Source: Treponema sp.
Lineage (GTDB): Bacteria; Spirochaetota; Spirochaetia; Treponematales; Breznakiellaceae
Direction: 5' to 3'
DNA: 16,722 nt
Assembly: GCA_031257595.1 (NCBI GenBank)
Contig: JAIROH010000051.1
Span: forward strand, 1 to 16,722
The notes under the pieces are model-generated. The model searched no databases and was not told the origin of the DNA. It saw only the letters and a list, made by a program, of their open reading frames with translations. The first letter of the stretch is position 1. Every line of letters starts with the position of its first letter. Positions 7,546 to 14,365 of the stretch are shown one piece after another. A program made the translations under genes and the position numbers.

Positions 7546-7659
7546 GTGCCGATAAAATAAGTGTCGGACTTATAGTTCCCCTCCCAAATCACTATACGTC
7601 CGATATGCCTCAAGGGCAGGGCTCATAGCGGATCTTCCGCTATGAGCTTTTTTGTTTTT
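7546..7659 (+). ncRNA. Candidate small RNA or PBP leader with C-rich loop
   Basis: About 114 bases fold into three successive hairpins on the + strand. Hairpin 1 pairs 7564-7576 with 7591-7603 (12 of 13 pairs) and displays a 14-base loop containing CCCCTCCC. Hairpin 2 is TGCC (7606-7609) with GGCA (7615-7618). Hairpin 3 is the terminator at 7621-7659. No open frame of note fits this stretch. The strong terminator with no protein gene upstream on the same strand argues for a transcript made for its own sake. The C-rich loop resembles an anti-Shine-Dalgarno motif, as known from UCCC-loop regulators such as RsaE. Alternatively it is the attenuating leader of the PBP gene 100 bases downstream. 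The 5' end is approximate and no known RNA family was recognised. Confidence 0.5.
7621..7659 (+). terminator. Strong intrinsic terminator
   Basis: A perfect 12-bp stem, GCTCATAGCGGA (7621-7632) with TCCGCTATGAGC (7636-7647), has a 3-base loop and is followed by TTTTTTGTTTTT (7648-7659). The U-tract lies on the + strand only. It terminates whatever is made from 7500-7620 and shields or regulates the PBP gene. The in-frame ATG at 7642 lies inside this stem, so it is not a believable start for the PBP. Confidence 0.92.
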
Positions 7660-7725
7660 CGGGGCCTTGTGGCATACAGGACGCCACGGACGGCGTTTTG
7701 TATCGCCACGGATGCCGCGGTCGCC

Positions 7726-7754
7726 TTGACAAACAACGCGGCCTTGCATACCCT
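7726..7754 (+). promoter_or_regulatory. Possible promoter of the PBP gene
   Basis: A perfect -35 TTGACA (7726-7731) stands 17 bases before TACCCT (7749-7754), a poor -10 (3 of 6). The start would fall near 7761, at the ATG at 7762. The TATAAT at 7758-7763 overlaps the start codon and cannot serve this gene, although it might promote an internal start. Confidence 0.35.
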
Positions 7755-7761
7755 TTTTATA

Positions 7762-10293
7762 ATGAAACATTTTATCCTGGTCCGTTTTGTGGCGGTTTTT
7801 ATTGTGTTAATCGCCGGCGCCATAGGGATAGGCCTTGGCCTCTCTCTCGCGGAGACGGTAAATATACAAAATGAAGAAAACCTTACCGAATTCAACCCCG
7901 ATCTGCCTACAAAGATACTTGACGCCTCCGGTGAGGTTATAACCGAATTTGTGTCGGAAGAAAAACGCGAACTGGTTGCCCTGAGCGAGCTGCCCCGGCA
8001 CTTGATTCTGGCGGTTTTGACCCGCGAAGACCCGGATTTCTACAACCATAAGGGTTTTAGCCTTCGGGGCATTTTACGGGCTATTTTTGGACAAATAACG
8101 GGCAAAAGACTGGGCGGAGGCTCTACGATTACCCAGCAGGTGGCGGGAACGCTGTACTGTAACCGCATGGAAAAGACTATCTCCAGAAAAATACGGGAAC
8201 TCTGGTGGGCGTTTCAGATGGAACGCCGTTTTACCAAAAACGAAATCCTTGAAATATACCTTAACTATATGAACATGGGGCCGGGTACCTATGGCGTAGA
8301 GGCTTCAAGCCAGTATTTTTTCGGCCACAGCGCCAGGGAAGTTACCCTCGCCGAAGCGGCGGTCCTCGTGGTCCTGCTTTCAAGCCCGACCAACTACAAT
8401 CCCCTGCTTAACCCGAATGTTGCGATGGGACGGCAAAAAGACGTCCTGGACAAAATGGTAGACGCCGGGTATGCCACAAAGGAAGAAGCGGACAGCTCGT
8501 TCCAGGAATACTGGGACAACTACGACTATACGCGGGTTTCGGCGTCCGCCTATTACAGCCGGGAAGACAAAGCCCCCTGGTTTAGCGAATATGTCCGCCG
8601 GGAACTGGATAAAATCATGTACGGTCAAATGGACTACTACCGGGACGGCTATACGGTGTATACCACAATGGATATGAAATTCCAGAGCCTTGCGGAAACA
8701 AATATGAGCGCCGGAATCGTCAGGGGTAACGACATATTCCGGAGGGTTTCCAGTTCGCGGCTTACCCAATCGGAAGACATGTTTGTCCCGATTGTAAATC
8801 TCCTTACCCTTACGTTTAACCTGGGCGGCGTTCATGCCGCCGGAAACGGCCAGGGCGAACGGAGAGCGATTAACAGGTATACCAAGACAATTAACCAGGT
8901 CGTTGATATGGCTTCTCTGGTTTTTGATCTTCCCGAATTGGAAAGTCTTACCAAAACGTCCTATGCGATGATGAAAGACATAAACGCGGAAAACATCGTC
9001 GAAGGCGCCCTGATTGTCCTTGAAAACGATACCGGTTACATCAAGGCGATTGTCGGAGGTTCCAAGTACGACGCGAACAATCAGCTTATCCGGGCCACCC
9101 AGGCGAAGGTAATGCCCGGCAGCGCGTTCAAGCCCCTGTACTATTCGGCGGCGATTGATTCCCGCCAGTTTACGATGGCGTCCCTTATTTACGATTCGCC
9201 GATGGTCTTCGCAAGCGGTAACGGAATTCCCTATGTGCCCAACAACTATTCGGGCAGCTGGCGGGGATCGGTATTGCTTTACGAAGCGCTGGCGTATTCC
9301 CTTAACATCCCGGCCCTCAAGGTGCTTGACGGCATTGGTTTTGACGCGGCGATCAACCGTTCCGCCGCCCTTTTGGGGATCACCGATCCCGAGGAAAAGC
9401 GGAAGACCTTTCCCAGGGTTTATCCAATGGGCCTGGGGATCATTTCCGTATCTCCCCTGCAGATGGCCCGCGCCTTCGCGATTTTCGCAAACCAGGGCAG
9501 GGACGTAACGCCTTTGGCGATCAGAACCGTGGAAGACCGGGACGGCAGGATAATTATAGATTACGAGAGGGATGTCAGGCTTCAACAGCAGCAGATGGGC
9601 AGCAATATCCAGGTGATAAGCCCGCAAAACGCCTATATTATGACGCGGCTTTTGACCTACACGATCAGTATCGGAACCCTGGCTTCGGGATCGGGTTTCG
9701 GATCAAAGTTAAATGTAACCGATGAAAAAGGTACGACCTACCGGATACCCGCGGGCGGCAAAACCGGCACCACCCAAAACTGGTCCGACGCCTGGGTCGT
9801 GGGATTCACTCCGTACTATACGATCGCCATCTGGTTCGGCTTTGACAGACCGGGCAATTCGCTTGGAAACGACGTTACCGGCGCTTCGCTGGCGGGCCCC
9901 ATCTGGGGAGACCTGATGCACGAATACAACCAAGGCCTTCCCCGCCGGGACTTTGTTCGGCCCTCCGGAGTGGTAGACGCCACCGTGTGCCGGGCTTCGG
10001 GACTGGTTCCCACCGAGGACTGCCCCAACCTCGTAACGCTTTCGTTCCTTGCCGGAACGGTTCCGGTTATGCCCTGTGATCAGCACGGGCCGAATTCCAA
10101 CTCGCGGTTTGAAATTACCAATACCCTTACGACAAGCGCGGCCCTGTGGGGCGGCGATTTTACCTCGGAACTGCAGATGCCGACCCTGCCTCCCGAGCTT
10201 ATGAACGATTTGTCCGGAAATCCTTCCATCCAACAGGGCGACAGCCCCGGTATGGGAGTCGAACTGCCAAGTTACAATCCCCTTTTGGACTAG
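7762..10293 (+). CDS. Penicillin-binding protein 1A-type, bifunctional transglycosylase/transpeptidase
   Basis: This class A PBP polymerises lipid II into glycan strands and cross-links the peptides on the outer face of the inner membrane. The product has 843 residues from the ATG at 7762, followed by a signal-anchor helix (about 5-30). In-frame codons back to 7642 run through the upstream terminator and are not coding. The GT51 domain (about 75-255) has E89 in REDPDFYNH, GGSTITQQ, SRKIRE and EILEIYLN. The transpeptidase domain (about 410-740) has the nucleophile S454 in SAFK, SLN at 513-515 and KTG at 667-669. All catalytic motifs are intact. The C-terminal part (about 743-843) has Cys-containing CRASGLVP and EDCPN segments, as in many PBP1A tails. 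No Shine-Dalgarno is visible. A ParB-like gene follows after 9 bases. Confidence 0.96.
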   Translation: MKHFILVRFVAVFIVLIAGAIGIGLGLSLAETVNIQNEENLTEFNPDLPTKILDASGEVITEFVSEEKRELVALSELPRHLILAVLTREDPDFYNHKGFSLRGILRAIFGQITGKRLGGGSTITQQVAGTLYCNRMEKTISRKIRELWWAFQMERRFTKNEILEIYLNYMNMGPGTYGVEASSQYFFGHSAREVTLAEAAVLVVLLSSPTNYNPLLNPNVAMGRQKDVLDKMVDAGYATKEEADSSFQEYWDNYDYTRVSASAYYSREDKAPWFSEYVRRELDKIMYGQMDYYRDGYTVYTTMDMKFQSLAETNMSAGIVRGNDIFRRVSSSRLTQSEDMFVPIVNLLTLTFNLGGVHAAGNGQGERRAINRYTKTINQVVDMASLVFDLPELESLTKTSYAMMKDINAENIVEGALIVLENDTGYIKAIVGGSKYDANNQLIRATQAKVMPGSAFKPLYYSAAIDSRQFTMASLIYDSPMVFASGNGIPYVPNNYSGSWRGSVLLYEALAYSLNIPALKVLDGIGFDAAINRSAALLGITDPEEKRKTFPRVYPMGLGIISVSPLQMARAFAIFANQGRDVTPLAIRTVEDRDGRIIIDYERDVRLQQQQMGSNIQVISPQNAYIMTRLLTYTISIGTLASGSGFGSKLNVTDEKGTTYRIPAGGKTGTTQNWSDAWVVGFTPYYTIAIWFGFDRPGNSLGNDVTGASLAGPIWGDLMHEYNQGLPRRDFVRPSGVVDATVCRASGLVPTEDCPNLVTLSFLAGTVPVMPCDQHGPNSNSRFEITNTLTTSAALWGGDFTSELQMPTLPPELMNDLSGNPSIQQGDSPGMGVELPSYNPLLD

Positions 10294-10302
10294 GGGGCGC
10301 GG

Positions 10303-10689
10303 ATGCAGGTTCCCATCGCAGACATCATCGTAAAAAGACGGGTTCGAAAAGAGATGGGAGATCTTGAAGCCCTTGCGGACAGCATGAACAACATCGGGCA
10401 GATAAGCCCCATTGTGATTACCGAAAAAAACGTGCTGCTTGCGGGCGGGAGGCGTCTTGAGGCGGCAAAACGCCTGGGGTGGAGAACGATAAACGCCATC
10501 ATCGCAAAACTTCCCGGCGGGGTGACCATGCTGGAAGTTGAAATCGAGGAAAACAAACAACGCCGTGACTTTACCCCGGAAGAATCGGCAAGGGCCATGA
10601 AAAAGCTTTACCGGCAAAAACACCCCGGTTTTTTCCGCCGCCTGTGGAACAGTATAATCCGGTTTTTCAGAATGCTTTTTAAACTGTGA
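10303..10689 (+). CDS. Single-domain ParB/Spo0J N-terminal-like protein with C-terminal amphipathic helix
   Basis: The product has 128 residues. The start is supported by AGGGGG 5 bases before the ATG and 9 bases after the PBP stop, so it is very likely co-transcribed with the PBP. The three boxes of the ParB N-terminal (CTP-binding) domain are visible in order: LADSMNNIGQISPIVI (about 25-40), AGGRRLEAAKRLGW (about 47-60; canonical GERRxRAA), and EENKQRRDFTPEE (about 82-94; canonical ENxQRxxLxPxE). Box II has GGRR in place of GERR. The helix-turn-helix and dimerisation domains of chromosomal ParB are absent. The last 20 residues (FFRRLWNSIIRFFRMLFKL) alternate aromatic/aliphatic with basic residues, like a membrane-targeting amphipathic helix. 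A role in partitioning is therefore unlikely; a membrane role linked to wall synthesis is an inference. Confidence 0.88.
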   Translation: MQVPIADIIVKRRVRKEMGDLEALADSMNNIGQISPIVITEKNVLLAGGRRLEAAKRLGWRTINAIIAKLPGGVTMLEVEIEENKQRRDFTPEESARAMKKLYRQKHPGFFRRLWNSIIRFFRMLFKL

Positions 10690-10695
10690 TATTTA

Positions 10696-10717
10696 AGGAC
10701 GTTCCGTCCTGAGACGG
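10696..10717 (+). promoter_or_regulatory. Two mutually exclusive hairpins in the kinase leader
   Basis: AGGACG (10696-10701) pairs with CGTCCT (10705-10710). CCGTC (10704-10708) can instead pair with GACGG (10713-10717). Both stems use 10705-10708, so only one can form. There is no T-run for a terminator. Being 20-50 bases before the kinase start, it could act on translation or be a protein-binding dyad. Confidence 0.35.
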
Positions 10718-10737
10718 GGCAATAAACTCAAAAACGA

Positions 10738-10753
10738 AATGAATGAATGAATG
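10738..10753 (+). repeat. AATG tetranucleotide repeat spanning the kinase start codon
   Basis: AATG occurs four times in tandem, then AATA. This gives ATG codons at 10739, 10743, 10747 and 10751. The first three each open a three-codon frame (Met-Asn-Glu-stop); only the last enters the kinase. The first mini-frame ends at 10750, directly before the real start. Confidence 0.85.
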
Positions 10754-13700
10754 AATAAATACATTGAGGCAGCACGAAAGACCATAGAAAACCTGGTCAA
10801 CAAAACCGGATTTGGCCTGCGGACAAAGCTTATCATTATCTTTGTCATTATCAAGGTCATTCCCCTTCTGCTGCTTACCGTTATGGCCTGGGTTCAGTCC
10901 GTTCAGCTTGGAAAAACCCTGGAACGGCACAGCCGGGAAATGGCGGCGGAGGCAAACAGCGCCCTGGAAAAAACCGGGGAAATAGCCATCACCGATTCAA
11001 TTAACGCCCTCAATACCAGCGCCACCAACGAGATAGAGCGGATAAGTACCGATATGGCCAAACATGTAGCCGCTTTTCTTTACGACCGGGACAGGGATAT
11101 TTTATACGCGGCCGGCCTTGCCCCGTCCGAAGAACTTTACCGGCGCTTTGTACAATCGAAAACGGGGACGCTGGTTCAACAGCGTGAATGGGTTCTTTCC
11201 GATGATAAAAAATCATGGGTTCCCAAAGAGCCTTTGCCCCAGGGAACGTACAGCGCGTCGGGGAACCGTGAAAACGATACATCGTACCGCAACAGGCCGC
11301 CGGATCTTTTCCCCACCGAAGAGCGGCCCCTTTATCTTGAAATGACCTATGTTGATCTCGCGGGAAACGAGGTCGTCAAAGTCACCTCTTCTTCCCAAAT
11401 GGACAGGCGGCTTAAAAATGTCGCCGTCCGGGCCAACACCTATGTCAGGGCGGAAACCTACTGGGCCGATCTCGGGCGGCTGGGGCCCGGCGAAATATAT
11501 GTATCGGACGTAATAGGCGCCTATGTAAAAAGCCGCCTTATCGGCATGTACAGCCCGGAAAATGTAGAAGCGAGGGGACTTCCGTGGCAGCCGGAGGAAG
11601 AAGCCTATGCCGGCAGGGAAAATCCCAACGGAAAACGCTTTAAGGGCATTATACGCTGGGCCGCCCCGGTGTACCAAAACGGAGTTAAAACAGGCTACGT
11701 GACCCTGGCCATGGATCACGACCATATCATGGAATTTACCGATCATGTTACCCCGATGGCGGAGCGCTATGTGGAAATGCCGAGCGCCTATGAGGGGAAC
11801 TACGCGTTTATCTGGGATTACAAATGCCGGAGCATCTGCCATCCAAGGCACCATTCCATTGTGGGATACAATCCCCAAACCGGAGATCCGGAAGTGCCCT
11901 GGCTGGAAGAAAGTATCTATAACGCGTGGCGGTCAAGCGGCAAAAGCTATCCGGAATTTATCAAAGACGTTCCGGAATTTCAGGATCAGTCGAGGAACAA
12001 AAAGCCCGCGCCCGAACTTACCGCCGCCGGTCTTGTCGGCCTTGACGGGCGCTACCTCAACAACGCCCCCCAGTGTATCGGCTGGTTTGATCTTACCCGG
12101 GAAGGCGGTTCCGGCTCTTTTCTTATACTATGGAGCGGCATCTGGAAACCCAACACGGCGGCGACCATCCCCTATTACACGGGCCGCTACGGGAACAGCA
12201 AACGGGGTTTCGGTTTTGTCGCCATCGGCGCGGGCCTCGAAGACTTTCAAAGGCCGGCCAGGGAAACGGAAGCGGTGCTGAGGAATTTGACCGAAAACAC
12301 CAACCTTGAACTTTCCAGATCCGCCCTGAAATCCCGAAACACCATTTCCAAAAACCTCTTTAAGACTACCGTTTCCCTGGCCGCTTCCGCCGGGCTAATG
12401 ATCGCTCTTGTGGTGGTTATCGCCGTCTGGATGGCTTCGACCCTGACGAGAAACATCACCTGGCTTATCAACGGCTTTTCCCGTTTCCGCGCGGGCGAGC
12501 GGCAGTTCCGTTTTAACGCCCCGACCAAGGATGAGATCGGGGAACTGGCCGATTCGTTTGACGAAATGGCCGACAGTCTCAACGGCGCGGTCAAGGATCC
12601 CCTGACAATCATCAATATGGACCACAATATCATCTATATGAATGAAGAAGCCCTTGACACAGTCCATTACTCGCTTGAGGAAATTCGGGGAAAACCGTAC
12701 GGCGAAGTCAGTCTTTACCCGGCGGGTACGCCCCATGATCCCATACGGGCCCTTGAGGAGGGAAAACAGGCGGAAGTGTTCTACATACCCGAAAGCGGCC
12801 GGTACGTGCGGGGAAGCGCCAACTGGCTGCTCGGAAAATCCGGCGAAAGGACGGGAATTATTATCGTTACGGTAGACGTGACGGAACTTATCAGGGTACA
12901 AAAAGAACTTGAAAAAGCGGTGTATGAGGCAAACACGGCGAACCAGCACAAGGGCGCTTTCCTTGCCAGAATGAGCCATGAAATCCGTACCCCGATGAAC
13001 GCCATCATCGGCATGACCGAAATCGTCAAAAAGAAACTTGCCGGAAATACCGAACTCCATTCCGATTTGCAGAAAATAGAAGCTTCTTCCCAGCACCTTT
13101 TGGGGCTTCTTAACGACATACTGGACATTTCCAAAATCGAGGCCGGAAAAATAGAACTCAACATGGAACCCATGGATCTGTTGAAGCTTGTAAAAACCGT
13201 GGAATCCATTATCAGGCCCCGATGCGAGGAAAAAAACATCGGTTTCAAAACCAATTTCCGTCTCTGCCCGCCGGCGTTTTTTTCAGGCGATCCCCTGCGG
13301 CTCAGGCAGGTGCTTATCAACCTTTTGGGAAACGCCGTCAAGTTTACCCCCGAATGTGGACACATAGAATACTCCGTTATTGAAAAAGAAAAAAAAGACG
13401 GCAAAACCGTTATCGGGTTTTCCGTTAAAGACGACGGCATAGGCGTTAAAAAAGAAGCCCTTCCGATGCTGTTTAAGCCCTTTGAACAGACTTCGGGAAA
13501 CATTTCCAAACGTTACGGCGGTACAGGACTGGGGCTCGCGATTTCTCAAAGCATTGTCCAGCTTTTTGGCGGCAGCATCGCCGTCCAAAGCGAGGAAGGA
13601 AAAGGCAGCGAATTTAGTTTTTCCGTTGCCCTGAAAGACACCCTGCCCGTGGATGAAGAGACGGTTCTGGAGGACGCTACAGACAAGCTTAAGGGAAAAA

Positions 13701-14074
13701 GGGCTCTTTTGGTTGACGATGTCGCGATTAACCGGATGATTGCCGCCAATCTTCTTTCACACACGGGCCTGGAAATTGACGAAGCCGAGAACGGAAAAAC
13801 CGCCCTGGAAATGTTTTCCGCTTCCCCGGAAAACACCTACGACATAATTTACATGGACATCCAAATGCCTGTTATGGACGGATACGAGTCTGCCGGGGCG
13901 ATACGGGCGCTTCCGCGAAACGACGCAAAAACGGTTCCGATTATCGCCCTTACCGCCAACGCGTTCAAGGAAGACATAGAAAAGGCCGTCTCAAACGGCA
14001 TGAACGGTCATTTGGCCAAGCCAATAGAAATGGACAAGTGTCTGGAACTTACGTTCAAACTGCTCCGGGAATGA
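10751..14074 (+). CDS. Hybrid sensor histidine kinase/response regulator (periplasmic sensor-HAMP-PAS-HisKA-HATPase-REC)
   Basis: The product has 1107 residues and is an inner-membrane signal transducer. TM1 lies at about 28-50. A large periplasmic sensor (about 51-535) has a Cache-like ending: GGSGSF, IPYYTGRYG and RGFGFVAIGAGLEDF. TM2 is at about 540-565, HAMP at 566-612 and a PAS-like domain at about 615-720. HisKA carries the phospho-accepting H743 in MSHEIRTPMNA. The HATPase has N861 in the N-box, DDGIGV near 894 and GGTGLGLAIS near 922. The C-terminal receiver (from about 983) has LVDD, D1036 in MDIQMPVMDG and K1090. All catalytic residues are present. The sensor holds a CRSICHPRHH cluster (C359, C363, H364, H367, H368). 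No separate output regulator lies nearby, so the phosphate probably goes to an unlinked phosphotransfer protein. No clear Shine-Dalgarno is seen. Confidence 0.95.
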   Translation: MNKYIEAARKTIENLVNKTGFGLRTKLIIIFVIIKVIPLLLLTVMAWVQSVQLGKTLERHSREMAAEANSALEKTGEIAITDSINALNTSATNEIERISTDMAKHVAAFLYDRDRDILYAAGLAPSEELYRRFVQSKTGTLVQQREWVLSDDKKSWVPKEPLPQGTYSASGNRENDTSYRNRPPDLFPTEERPLYLEMTYVDLAGNEVVKVTSSSQMDRRLKNVAVRANTYVRAETYWADLGRLGPGEIYVSDVIGAYVKSRLIGMYSPENVEARGLPWQPEEEAYAGRENPNGKRFKGIIRWAAPVYQNGVKTGYVTLAMDHDHIMEFTDHVTPMAERYVEMPSAYEGNYAFIWDYKCRSICHPRHHSIVGYNPQTGDPEVPWLEESIYNAWRSSGKSYPEFIKDVPEFQDQSRNKKPAPELTAAGLVGLDGRYLNNAPQCIGWFDLTREGGSGSFLILWSGIWKPNTAATIPYYTGRYGNSKRGFGFVAIGAGLEDFQRPARETEAVLRNLTENTNLELSRSALKSRNTISKNLFKTTVSLAASAGLMIALVVVIAVWMASTLTRNITWLINGFSRFRAGERQFRFNAPTKDEIGELADSFDEMADSLNGAVKDPLTIINMDHNIIYMNEEALDTVHYSLEEIRGKPYGEVSLYPAGTPHDPIRALEEGKQAEVFYIPESGRYVRGSANWLLGKSGERTGIIIVTVDVTELIRVQKELEKAVYEANTANQHKGAFLARMSHEIRTPMNAIIGMTEIVKKKLAGNTELHSDLQKIEASSQHLLGLLNDILDISKIEAGKIELNMEPMDLLKLVKTVESIIRPRCEEKNIGFKTNFRLCPPAFFSGDPLRLRQVLINLLGNAVKFTPECGHIEYSVIEKEKKDGKTVIGFSVKDDGIGVKKEALPMLFKPFEQTSGNISKRYGGTGLGLAISQSIVQLFGGSIAVQSEEGKGSEFSFSVALKDTLPVDEETVLEDATDKLKGKRALLVDDVAINRMIAANLLSHTGLEIDEAENGKTALEMFSASPENTYDIIYMDIQMPVMDGYESAGAIRALPRNDAKTVPIIALTANAFKEDIEKAVSNGMNGHLAKPIEMDKCLELTFKLLRE

Positions 14075-14096
14075 ACCCGCCAGTGTATTGACAAAT

Positions 14097-14359
14097 ACAG
14101 ATTGCGTAGAGACCTTATTCAACCGATAAAGGTTTACTCTTATAGTTTCGACCAAATCAAAGAGCAAATAGCGTCAAAACCCACATCGCCCGAGATCTTG
14201 GCAGGCACACCAACGAAAAAGTGTCACGGGGTGCCGCAAAAATCGGCCCGGACTTGTTCCGGGACGGGTTTTTGCGGGCAGGCCCCCAAACTTTTTTGTG
14301 TGCCTGCCCCGCTAAGCAGCGACGTGGGTTTTGCTCCCATTACGACATTTGATTTTGTC
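14097..14359 (+). repeat. Long hairpin element, copy 2 of 2
   Basis: This is the homologue of 7209-7521. The left leader again has an AGACC/GGTTT mini-hairpin (14110-14135). The long hairpin has GACCAAATCAAA (14150-14161) facing TTTGATTTTGTC (14348-14359), and 14175-14189 facing 14319-14333 (14 of 15). GGCAGGCACAC (14200-14210) pairs perfectly with GTGTGCCTGCC (14298-14308). Inside, CCGCAAAAA (14234-14242) pairs with TTTTTGCGG (14269-14277) around a CCCGGA/TCCGGG core. Relative to copy 1, three pairs in the 14200/14308 stem changed on both sides. It lies between convergent genes, starting 22 bases after the kinase stop and ending 6 bases from the hydantoinase stop, so it may also help end transcription. 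It has no believable protein. Confidence 0.75.
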
Positions 14360-14365
14360 AGAACA

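Noticed and set aside
7642..7761. N-terminal extension of the PBP to an ATG at 7642
   Set aside because: That ATG is inside the stem of a strong terminator, and the added 40 residues match no PBP N-terminus. The ATG at 7762 leads directly into the membrane anchor.
8380..9627. 415-codon open frame on the minus strand
   Set aside because: It lies wholly antisense to the PBP gene, whose catalytic motifs are intact. Its product has a shadow-like composition with no recognisable domain, and it has no ribosome site.
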